A DNA stretch of 28,129 nucleotides. Source: a virus. The notes under the pieces were generated by a model. That model did not search any database and was not told the origin of the DNA. It was given only the letters and a program-made list of their open reading frames with translations. The translations under genes and the position numbers were made by a program. The stretch lies in the IMG/VR virus record IMGVR_UViG_3300025133_000484, positions 1-28,129 of that record; one strand, written 5' to 3'. Positions 9,734-18,500 of this stretch are shown one piece after another; within the stretch, counting starts at the first letter, position 1, and each line of letters begins with the position of its first letter.

Positions 9734-11449
9734 TTATGAATGTGTATAACTATTTGGACGGAATGAAAATCCCGAATTTAAAGATAACCGATTCGCACAG
9801 TAAGGTCTGGCATCGCCACTACATTGGCCGCAATTTATCGGCCCGTGGTCTTCATCCCAAACCAAATCCAACGAATTCCATCCATTACCACCAGTATTTT
9901 TACAAGGATAAAATGCTTTAACTTCTAATACATTAGCAACTGTTTCCTTTACTGCCCATATACCAGCCCGCATAGCAGATGTTTCTGGTTGCCGCCAACT
10001 TGCATTTGGAGTAACCAACAACCATATTGTATCTTTTGCATCATCGGAAGTAATGGCTACTGTTCCTGTCTCGTCCCCTGCTTTTGCTAATAAACCTTGT
10101 GATTCTCCATAAATATCACAACAACCAGAGTCTGCTTCTAATTTGTGGGATTGGTCAAAATTACAGTGGTAATTAACATCTGCTCCAGGACTTTGGCCAT
10201 CTTCCAATCCTCTAACATCATAAGGTATACCACCATCATGCAAACCCATGTTAAAATCAACTCCGTTCTCAACCGCATATGGTGAATTTCCGTAATGCCA
10301 ACCGGCGCCTATAGAAGACGCATGAGGCGCGGGCCACGCAGTTCCATTACTCATGGTAGAAGGTCTGTCAAACACCATCGGTTTTCGTGTTGTTGAAAAG
10401 TCATTCCCACTTGCAACCACTTTCATTGTACTACACCAAACAACAACATCAGCACCGCAATTTTGACACCAAGGGTCGTGGTCCTTGTCCCACCGTTGTA
10501 TTGGAGTTCTCCATGAACCATAATCGACTTTTCCACCGCCAAGATATTGAGATGTACCATAAAAAAGATTACCCTTGCTGTCTATGGTAGTCCAACCTTC
10601 ATCCACATCCCACTTATTGTTCGCTGGCGCGTCAGCACTGCAGCCGTTATTGCCAAGAGCCCATTGGTATTGTTCAGGTTCACCCCAACCAATTATTTTT
10701 TTCCAAGCACTTAGCGTATTTGTACCATCCTCTTCTTCGCCGGCTGTCCAAGCCGTGCTTTTTGCATATCCACTTCCCGTAACACTGTTTTCAAGAGAAT
10801 TAGCATCTGAACTTAAATTATAAATTGCCACATGCCCGTTAAAACTACTTTGGGTATAGGGAATTTTGCCCGTCATTGCAACAATATTAGCATTTCTTTC
10901 TCCCGAAGCCCCAACAGCCTGGTCATTAAGTGAAAGATTAACAAATGAAGGAATAGAAGTAAATCCTGCTACCAATCCCATGTGGCTATTATTTATATTT
11001 TGCCCACCATTATAACCAGGTTTCAGCGTTTGTCTACTCCACTGTTCTCCCGTTATACTCCAGTTGGCATAATTAGTAGAACCATTTTCAGAAATTTTAA
11101 ATGCTTTTATATGACCGTTTGGAACATCATTTTCTTCTTTCCCTTTGTATACTACAAAAACATCTCTAGAAATCCATTCCAATCCGCCCCACGCTTCTTT
11201 GTGTCTACCATTAGTTACACCAGGCCAAGGAAATAATTGACCAAAATCATGTTTTATAAATACTCTTCCGTTTGAGTCAATTCCTAATAATAATAATTTA
11301 TTACAATGGTCCGTAGAATACTCATAACAACAATCCGAAGAAGAACAACAACAATCTTTCATGATATTTCCAACGAAACACCAGAGTTCAGGATTACCTT
11401 CGGCATCAAGAGCCCATCCGTGTCTATCTGGTTGCATCATTCCTAACAT
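9734..11449 (-). CDS. Cys- and Trp-rich 571-residue protein, candidate adhesin
   Basis: No family is recognised. The start is clear: AGGAG lies six bases before ATG 11449. The sequence has about 18 cysteines, including a dense cluster at residues 33-49 (DCCCSSSDCCYEYSTDHC), WCQNCG, a GCCD pair and CGQCSG plus YCANR near the C-terminus, and many tryptophans. Repeated short strands such as LLGIDSNGRVFIKHD, TTIDSKGNLFYG and DVFVVYKG resemble blades of a beta-propeller with Asp-box-like turns. It follows the collar-domain fibre and precedes the neck genes, where T4 has wac and where many phages carry variable host-contact genes. By eye, parts around 10300-10800 are near 50% GC, well above the wedge genes. 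A receptor-binding or decoration role is inferred from context only. Confidence 0.8.
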   Translation of the reverse strand: MLGMMQPDRHGWALDAEGNPELWCFVGNIMKDCCCSSSDCCYEYSTDHCNKLLLLGIDSNGRVFIKHDFGQLFPWPGVTNGRHKEAWGGLEWISRDVFVVYKGKEENDVPNGHIKAFKISENGSTNYANWSITGEQWSRQTLKPGYNGGQNINNSHMGLVAGFTSIPSFVNLSLNDQAVGASGERNANIVAMTGKIPYTQSSFNGHVAIYNLSSDANSLENSVTGSGYAKSTAWTAGEEEDGTNTLSAWKKIIGWGEPEQYQWALGNNGCSADAPANNKWDVDEGWTTIDSKGNLFYGTSQYLGGGKVDYGSWRTPIQRWDKDHDPWCQNCGADVVVWCSTMKVVASGNDFSTTRKPMVFDRPSTMSNGTAWPAPHASSIGAGWHYGNSPYAVENGVDFNMGLHDGGIPYDVRGLEDGQSPGADVNYHCNFDQSHKLEADSGCCDIYGESQGLLAKAGDETGTVAITSDDAKDTIWLLVTPNASWRQPETSAMRAGIWAVKETVANVLEVKAFYPCKNTGGNGWNSLDLVWDEDHGPINCGQCSGDARPYCANRLSLNSGFSFRPNSYTHS

Positions 11450-11461
11450 AATATACTCCTA

Positions 11462-13519
11462 TCAAGCAAAGTCAGCATAAGTGCATAGAAGTTCGCCGTT
11501 GGCAACTGTACATACCATTGAAATTACTAAATTTCCAGACCCCGAAATTCTACTCGGTTTGATGTTGTTAGCAAATACCATATTTGCATCACCAAATGAA
11601 ACATTCTTAGTTGAAGTGGTAGTGTTTTTCAATACAATTGTGTACATGCCACCAAGTACTTGCTTTGCATTAGTACCAACGGTAACATTCCCATCAATTT
11701 CAATCACTTGCACATTTCCGTTGTCCCAATCAAAATCGGGGGCATTGGACGAACCAACTGGTTGTGTTGAATAGATTTGACCTTTGGATGAAATATTCCC
11801 AGAAGCAACTATTTCTGCATCGCAAGAAATGCCTGCTTTTGTATGAAATTTATTATAAACTGTAAATCCACTTGCCATTCCACTAGGTGCGCCGGCGGCC
11901 GCCCAAGCCGTGGCTACTTTACTTCCACCATTGTCAGTTTCAATATCACAATATTTATTATCGCCCGTGGTTCTTATTACAGACCTATCACTCCCAGATA
12001 TAAGTTTTAGCAATCCCCCACCTTCTCGATGAATTACTATTCTGTTTGAATAACCACTAGCATAACAATAAATTTGGTCGGATTCTGAATTTGGTGTAAC
12101 CGCACCAATATTTAATGAAGGGCCATATGTTCCCGATGTTTTAATTCTAAATGCATTCTCAAAGGCAGAAACATCACCATCATCATCTGTACTAGGATAC
12201 CCACTAAATATTTTAAGATTTCTATATGCACCTACACCACTAACAGGTCCATATGTTAAAATATCACCGTCTATTGCCCCCTCAGTTTCGTGGTCGGTTA
12301 TTCCATCATCGTTTACACTAACATCTCCAATAATTGCTGACTTCGACAGTGAATCAATTCTAATAATATGATGCAACGCCATGTATGGTGAACGAAGGTC
12401 TGCACCACCTTGGGCTGCAGGGGCATGATAAGTAGTAACATTACTCCCTGTTCCTTCGTCATGGTCAATAACATAAGTTTGTGCATCTTCTCTTCCGCCA
12501 ATTTGTCCTGCGGTATATCCATCGAAACTACCGAACGAATCGGTAGCAGTAATGATATGTCTTGCTCTTAAGTCTGGCGTTTTTGCGGCAATTACCGTTA
12601 CGGCATCTACATTAACTGCGGTATTGCCACCGGCATTGTTGAATGTCAATTGAGGAGTAGTATTAAAAACTAATCCGTGTGGTGCGATTTCACCAGAAGT
12701 TTCACCGCCAGCAGAGAATCCACCAACCAAATAATCTGGGTCTAATATTACACTTCCTGTTGATGCAGAAGAAGCAGTATATGAAATAACGAGTGCATTA
12801 ACAGATGTCGAAGAAATTGACTGCACCGCAGTTGCCCCTGCAATCGCACCGTTGTCTCCACCCGGAATACTACCAAACTCAATATCTGCTTGGGCCCAAT
12901 ATCCAAATTTTGTTCCTACGCGATTATAATAATCAGGATAACCCACAACATCTACCGTTGCACCGTCACAAAGTTGCCATCCGTTTGGAATGTTATATGT
13001 TTCACCACCCCACGGAACAATATGTCCTACAGGATGAACGGAGTCAAGACTTACTGTGTTTTCACCACCAACAACTGTACCAACATAATTTGTTACAAGA
13101 CCGATATCATCATTAGAACCACTAACAAGAGTAATAATTGGTTTCACAACACTCCCCGCGGCCGCAGGAGCAGTTGCAGTTAAACCGCCAGAAACACCGG
13201 CGTCCATAAACCAAACATCTGAACCAGTTAATCCGGGGTTAGAAGGAGTTGCTGTAATAAAGTTTCCAGTATTAATTTCCCCTTGGTACACAACAGTAAA
13301 CTGTGAACCAGATACAGATTCTACTACACCTACTGCTTCTGCATTTACAACACTGTCTGCGCGTGCCAGTTTAAATGCACCATCCTCACCATCTGCATCA
13401 AGTTCATATCTAACAACAGTACCCGCAGAAAATCCGTGGCCGGCCTGTGTTTTGATGGCTCTAACGGATTTTCCGTCTGAACCAATTCCGCTATTTAAAT
13501 CAAAGGTTGAATATCCCAT
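11462..13519 (-). CDS. Short tail fibre-like protein with a split collar domain (gp12 position)
   Basis: This 685-residue fibre has several parts. Residues 27-151 match a module in the neighbouring 477-residue fibre. At 162-205 is the first half of a phage tail collar domain (HPVGHIVPWGG, then IPNGWQLCDGA and PDYYNRVGTKFG). At 313-388 is the second half (TPDLRARHIITATD, GQIGGREDA, SPYMALHHIIRIDS). About 105 residues, including a PHGLVFNT loop, separate them. A Gly/Ser-rich shaft follows, and the last 90 residues (FDWDNGNVQVIEIDGNVTV and on) form a C-terminal domain common in marine phage fibres. T4 gp12, which also carries a collar domain, pins the baseplate to the cell surface; the gene order places this one in the same slot. 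ATG 13519 has GGAGG ten bases upstream. The fibre call is firm; the receptor is unknown. Confidence 0.88.
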   Translation of the reverse strand: MGYSTFDLNSGIGSDGKSVRAIKTQAGHGFSAGTVVRYELDADGEDGAFKLARADSVVNAEAVGVVESVSGSQFTVVYQGEINTGNFITATPSNPGLTGSDVWFMDAGVSGGLTATAPAAAGSVVKPIITLVSGSNDDIGLVTNYVGTVVGGENTVSLDSVHPVGHIVPWGGETYNIPNGWQLCDGATVDVVGYPDYYNRVGTKFGYWAQADIEFGSIPGGDNGAIAGATAVQSISSTSVNALVISYTASSASTGSVILDPDYLVGGFSAGGETSGEIAPHGLVFNTTPQLTFNNAGGNTAVNVDAVTVIAAKTPDLRARHIITATDSFGSFDGYTAGQIGGREDAQTYVIDHDEGTGSNVTTYHAPAAQGGADLRSPYMALHHIIRIDSLSKSAIIGDVSVNDDGITDHETEGAIDGDILTYGPVSGVGAYRNLKIFSGYPSTDDDGDVSAFENAFRIKTSGTYGPSLNIGAVTPNSESDQIYCYASGYSNRIVIHREGGGLLKLISGSDRSVIRTTGDNKYCDIETDNGGSKVATAWAAAGAPSGMASGFTVYNKFHTKAGISCDAEIVASGNISSKGQIYSTQPVGSSNAPDFDWDNGNVQVIEIDGNVTVGTNAKQVLGGMYTIVLKNTTTSTKNVSFGDANMVFANNIKPSRISGSGNLVISMVCTVANGELLCTYADFA

Positions 13520-13525
13520 TTATAA

Positions 13526-13849
13526 TTATCCTCCACCATCGTGAATTGTGCCATGAATGAAGTCAACTTCATATGCGGTGCCATTGCTAACGCATTGACA
13601 TGTTACTCCATCTATTCCTCTATCTACAGCATAACAGAAAACATCAGCGTTTGCGACATCTTCACCAGTAAATTGACAACAGTATGCCGTGTTTCCAATA
13701 TTATGGTCTATCTGATACTTTCCGATTCCACTACGACCTGCGGTCACTCCACCCAACAAATTATCAACAATTGGGGTTGCCGATGCTGTTCCTGTTATCA
13801 TGAATACATTTCTAGGACCTACACCTGTTACTGTTCTTGCACTACCCAT
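13526..13849 (-). CDS. Small Cys-rich fibre-associated protein
   Basis: This 107-residue protein lies between two fibre genes, starting one base after the stop of the 477-residue gene and ending six bases before the 685-residue gene. Residues 41-61 (GIGKYQIDHNIGNTAYCCQF and on) match the C-terminal domain of the 477-residue fibre (VYGITHNFGTSHYTATATI) in the pattern Y-x-I-x-H-N-x-G-x-x-x-Y, so it looks like a stand-alone copy of that terminal domain. It has five cysteines (YCC, FCY, TCQC). Its last codons, for Gly-Gly-Gly, contain the GGAGG that serves the next gene. It is probably a virion or fibre-tip component; this is inferred. No start other than ATG 13849 fits. Confidence 0.75.
   Translation of the reverse strand: MGSARTVTGVGPRNVFMITGTASATPIVDNLLGGVTAGRSGIGKYQIDHNIGNTAYCCQFTGEDVANADVFCYAVDRGIDGVTCQCVSNGTAYEVDFIHGTIHDGGG
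13530..13534 (-). promoter_or_regulatory. Ribosome site embedded in the C-terminal Gly codons of the 107-residue gene
   Basis: GGAGG lies within GGT GGA GGA, the last three codons before the stop of the 107-residue gene, ten bases ahead of ATG 13519. It is the only good Shine-Dalgarno site for the collar-domain fibre, so translation of the two genes is probably linked. Confidence 0.7.
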
Positions 13850-15283
13850 TTATGTTACATCCTTTGCTAATATTACTTCTAAACCACAGTCTTCGACTGT
13901 CATAGTATCGATGTTGCCAGTGTCTTCTCGGAATGTGGTAATTTTACAATGATTCGTACCTTTGCTGTTCATGTAGAGATTACCCCAAGTACTCCCGCGG
14001 ATTGTGGCTGTTGCAGTATAGTGTGATGTTCCAAAGTTATGAGTAATTCCATATACACCTTCGCTATCTCTATCAGCACACAAACCAGAAGATGCACTAG
14101 TCCAATCACCGTCTGCCTTAATAGTAATCCTTCTCACTGTTGGAGCAGCCGTATCCGTTTCCGCAGAAACTCTCGCACCAACATATTGCAATACATATCC
14201 AGCGGTTGCGCCTAAACCAAGTACTAATGGTTTTCTAACTTTTCCTGCTTCTCCAACTTCAGTAGTAGTAATTTCACCACTTGCTCCATCAGTACCAGAA
14301 AGGAAATATACAGAACCGGCGGTTAATCCACCACATGCACCAGCACCTGCTTGCTTTGCTAATGCCTTCCCCCAATCACCATGAATTTCACCATGTGTAG
14401 TAACCACATATTGATTTGCGTTTGGAACTTCTGAAATAATTCCTAGTACTTCTGCTTCTGCTTTGCTCGCGGCATGTGCTAAAGCACAAGTCGTTCCCAC
14501 CACTCTTACTGCTTGTCCAAATGTAAATCCGTGTGATGCGTGTGTGAATATTTTCTTGTTTACACCATCATAAATTCTAACTAATCCACTCTCGTCCATA
14601 TAAATGCCTTGGGTGAGTCCGACACCACCAGTAGACATATGGCCCATTTTCATAGAAGCAGACTGGTAGGTTGCTCCAGAGTTTCCTTCACCACAAAGAC
14701 CTTTTAACATAAATCCAGAACCAGTTGCATTGGCGCCACTCTTAAATCTAAATGTATCATCATTGGATGACATTATTCCAACACCACCAGTTAAGTTTAT
14801 ATAATCTGAAGTAGTCCATGCACCAGAACAACCAACGCCAAACAAGGAGTATCCGCCTGCAAGACCAGCAGTCATTCCACGCCACAAGAAAGATGCACTT
14901 GCGCCATCTTGTCTAGTCAATATAATACCACCACCACCACTGTTGCCAATGTAATCATCGGTTGCACCATCACCGCATGCACCAAGAACAATATTAAAAT
15001 CTTCAACAGTAAGTTCTCTAGAATTTATAGTAGTAACATCTCCATTAAATGTTACATTACCCGCAAAAGTCATATCTCTGTCAATCGTGCCATCAAGACC
15101 TACTTCTGCCAAACCAGAACTATTTAGAGTGACCCCAATACCATCCCCACCAGTAACAGAATAGGCAGTTATCTCATTAAGTTTTCCTATAATATCATTA
15201 TTGGTAACTTGCATCCATTCATAGAATGTATCTCCTAATACTAAAGGAGGAATATTTACTGTATTATTGTCTGATGCGCCCAT
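13850..15283 (-). CDS. Tail fibre-like structural protein, 477 residues
   Basis: The N-terminus has NIPPLVLGDTFYEWMQVTNN (10-29) followed by DIIGKLNEI, an attachment-type segment seen in fibres of marine T4-like phages. Next comes FAGNVTFNGDVTTINSRELT (73-92) with VEDFNIVLG, a repeat type common in phage fibre shafts. Residues 247-371 form a module also present in the 685-residue fibre. Residues 404-477 carry a terminal domain with the Y-x-I-x-H-N-x-G pattern, found again in the 107-residue protein. It has eight scattered cysteines. ATG 15283 shares one base with the stop of the coiled-coil gene (TAATG). The gene sits where T4 has gp11 and gp12. It is probably a baseplate-attached fibre or a connector for one; the exact role is inferred. 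Confidence 0.83.
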   Translation of the reverse strand: MGASDNNTVNIPPLVLGDTFYEWMQVTNNDIIGKLNEITAYSVTGGDGIGVTLNSSGLAEVGLDGTIDRDMTFAGNVTFNGDVTTINSRELTVEDFNIVLGACGDGATDDYIGNSGGGGIILTRQDGASASFLWRGMTAGLAGGYSLFGVGCSGAWTTSDYINLTGGVGIMSSNDDTFRFKSGANATGSGFMLKGLCGEGNSGATYQSASMKMGHMSTGGVGLTQGIYMDESGLVRIYDGVNKKIFTHASHGFTFGQAVRVVGTTCALAHAASKAEAEVLGIISEVPNANQYVVTTHGEIHGDWGKALAKQAGAGACGGLTAGSVYFLSGTDGASGEITTTEVGEAGKVRKPLVLGLGATAGYVLQYVGARVSAETDTAAPTVRRITIKADGDWTSASSGLCADRDSEGVYGITHNFGTSHYTATATIRGSTWGNLYMNSKGTNHCKITTFREDTGNIDTMTVEDCGLEVILAKDVT

Positions 15284-15510
15284 TAATTAATTACCTTTAT
15301 TGCTTCTTTAATTTCTTTAATCATAAATTTTATTTCACCAAGTTCTTCTTTAATATTATTTATATCATTTTCATGAGTATCTATTCTATTACTTTTTTCT
15401 TTTCTCTTTTTCCATGCATTCAACGCGTCTAAATCTGTATTGAGAATTGCCTTAGAATAAGTATCTCTAACTAAATCATTTCTATTTTCAATTTGATTAG
15501 ATTTATTCAT
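15283..15510 (-). CDS. Small coiled-coil protein (75 residues)
   Basis: The open frame extends back to 15597, but ATG 15510 is preferred. It lies one base after the stop of the giant structural gene, and the extension would overlap that gene by 86 bases. The protein has a short conserved-looking N-terminal part (NDLVRDTYSKAILNTDLDAL) and a KKRKEK basic patch. A long heptad-like stretch follows (NRIDTHENDINNIKEELGEI, then KFMIKEIKEAIKVIN), predicted by eye as a coiled coil. Small proteins with the RDTYSKAILNTD-type opening are, to my recollection, common in phage structural clusters, but I cannot assign a function. It could be a minor baseplate or fibre-assembly component. It ends in the TAATG overlap with the fibre gene. 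Confidence 0.75.
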   Translation of the reverse strand: MNKSNQIENRNDLVRDTYSKAILNTDLDALNAWKKRKEKSNRIDTHENDINNIKEELGEIKFMIKEIKEAIKVIN

Positions 15511-15511
15511 A

Positions 15512-18500
15512 TCATGATGCCAGTGCAATTGCTCTGAAGTCTCGAATAGAAGGGACATTAGTGGAAGAATCACTATACATACAAATCTTAATTGCAAAGG
15601 TTTTTACAGGATTGTCAAATGTGCTTGACAAAGAGAAAGTTACATCGCTGAAATCATAATCATTTGAAGAATCAGGAATTGTAGAATCTTCTGTCATTTG
15701 TGTGTATGAAATTTCTTCAAATGCAGTATCGTCTTCTATTCCAAGCGGTTTAATAAACACTTGAACTGATGCACCACTAGGTTTATTAATGGACATCAGA
15801 ACTTTAAAATTCACAGATTCAAATCCGTCTGCTAATGTTACTCTTCTAGTAATATATCTACTGGCCGCACCCCTTGTCAACAAGGGATTGTCTGTACCTG
15901 AACCATATGCATCTTCATCCGGGTCATGAGCATTAGCATCCAATTCTCCATTTGAACCAACTACGGTACTATTATTAATTTGATTATTTATAGTAATAAA
16001 TTCTAATCGTTTTGTATCTATTACAGGAGAAACATTTATATCGGTGCTGTTGAATGTTGCCGATAATTTGAAATCGTTTGATGTAGATACAGCAGGATTT
16101 TCAAGATAAATGTTCTCATTTGTAATCATTTTAACAGATACATTATTTGCAAGGTCAAATGTATAATCTATACTTGAAGTTTTTGGTAATATTTCAGTAG
16201 AATTAACTTTTAATACATCTGTTGTCAAATTAACCCAAGGGTATACTTCACTTTCAAGAACATCAAATTCTACACTTCCCGCACCAGCAGAAAACTCACA
16301 AGAATTTAATCTAAACTTTAGAGACTTATCAAAATTAGGAATCAAAATTCCAGTATTTTGTGGTGTGTATAATATACCATTGTGGGGTGATTCAGAAATA
16401 ATAACTCCTGTACCCAATTCTGCTTGTCCTACTTCCGCTGTGTATAATTTATAAGAAGAACTCGAAGTTTTTATACAGATTGAATATTCACCCGGAGTTA
16501 AATACACTGGACTATCGAAAGTAAATCTAGTATATGTTTCTTCGTTAGGATAATCTCCCTGAACTTCTGCCTCTAAAGGAATTTTAGTTACAGACGAGAA
16601 CGGTAAAGATTGAGACAAGTGAGGATACCCACCAATAGTAGGTCTAATTTCTACAGTAATAGGAACATTTTCATCTCGTTGTTGGAAGAACAAATCAAGA
16701 CTGTGAACAAATGTACCATTTGAATATTGATTTCTATCTACTGTGAAGGTTTGAGAGAGAGGGTCTATCCAATAATTATTTGTACTTGTATTAAAATATC
16801 TTTCTCTATCAAATGCATCTCTAATAATTGCTTCGTCATTTGCAACTTGTCTTCTGCTTACAATAGGTCTAGTAGAAACTAACTCTCCATCTCTTTGTGG
16901 AGATATACCTATCGCATAGTAGATTCCATCAGCCGCAGTTGTAGTAGAAGATACTATATTTGAAGAACTGTCTGTTAATCTGAATAATCTATCGCCAGTT
17001 CTATATGTTTGCCCGGCAATGTCAAATTTAATATCAGAAATTTTACCTTCGGAATCAGTATAAAGGTTGTCGCCTGAAACACCACCAGCAGGAGCGCAAT
17101 TATCTGAAACTAAACGCCCATCAAAATATGGCCAAACTTGAGTGTTTGGTTTCATGCCGTACGCACTCATTGTTATCGTTTTTGCTCTTACATAAGGAAC
17201 AACACTAACATCAATTAATTTATCGTTAACAAGTTTTTCTAATCTTTCTGGTAATTTTCTTACTCGTACACCAACTCTGCCTTCATTTGTTTTTTGTGTT
17301 TCTGTAGAACGAATTGCAGATGACTCAACAAGGTTAACTCTATTTTCTATATTGTTTCCAGTATTTCCTGTGGTGAATGCATTTAAGTAATCTCTTCCTC
17401 TATTGTTATAAAGGTCGTTTTTAGTAACTGTTCTGCCAGACCAAAGAATCTCCCAATCGTTCCACTGAGTACCAAAACCATATCCAGAATTTTCATTGTT
17501 TACTTTCCAACGGTCATTCTCTCCTTGAGTATTAATTTTAACAGTTGGTTTGTTTGTTGTATCATACCATTCATCAAACGGGTCATCAAATTTTATATAA
17601 CCCATCCAAGAAGCAATATTAAAACTGTTTACTTCTATAGAATCACTTGCAAGTGGTTGCCAGTGAAAAGAACCATTTACAATGTAGTCTTTTGTAACAA
17701 TACCTTCTGATGATATGGTAATACCTGAGTTAGATGCAGTAACTCCTAGTTGTAAAGAATTACTAGTAAAAGATGGTCTTAAATGCCCGTTTTCATAATC
17801 AATAGAACAAACATAATCTTTATTAAGAACATCTCCAACAGAGTGTCCTCTAAATGCATCTACCATAATACCATTTTTAAATATGTCATTACCACTAGAG
17901 TCTGTAATTGACCTTCCTTCTGTTTCTTGTTCAAGCAGGGATAGACTTGTATAATATTCAAGATTCTCTACTCTTTTTTCTATAGAAGCAACATCTTTCA
18001 TCGTGTATCGTTTATTCTCAACAAACTTTGAAGTTACATCACCAACATTATATGTGTAAGAAGGAATGGTTAAGACATATAATGTCATAGCATCTTCTCT
18101 GTCTGGCGGTTCTACTGGGTTTAATGAGGATATACCTCTTATAATATCAAATTGTCTTTCTTTTGTAAGAATAATCTTATCAATTCTAGACAAGTGATGG
18201 TCATAATCAACAACAGTTGATGCATTAGAAGGTCTAGGAATTAGAGTATTTGGGGAAATTGTATCATCACTCTCCATTGTTCCTCTAAAGTCCACACTAT
18301 TTCTTAATGAATAACTTTTGCCTGTAGTTGGACTTATATAGATTGGAATATTATCGAAAGAGAACCCATCATTGCTATTGTTTGGAGTATATGAATTTGC
18401 AATGAATGGACCGATTCCACTTTCATGGTCAAATCTGGTATATGTTGCTTTTAAATTAATATCTCCAGTTAGTACCCCACCACCAGTAGAATAATTAGGT

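Noticed and set aside
10990-10997. TATAAATA on the minus strand inside the 571-residue gene
   Set aside because: No gene start lies within several hundred bases downstream; treated as a chance match.
12805-13116. Plus-strand His- and Gln-rich open frame of 103 residues opposite the collar-domain fibre
   Set aside because: Low-complexity complement of a real fibre gene with clear collar motifs on the other strand.
15357-15364. TATAAATA on the minus strand inside the 75-residue coiled-coil gene, 74 bases before the 477-residue fibre gene
   Set aside because: It could be a late promoter for the fibre block, but a few exact matches are expected by chance in AT-rich coding sequence, and it lies inside a gene rather than a gap. 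Not counted without transcript data.
15511-15597. N-terminal extension of the small coiled-coil gene back to 15597
   Set aside because: It lies wholly over the conserved end of the giant gene in another frame and reads as unrelated hydrophobic sequence. ATG 15510, one base after the stop, is the natural start.
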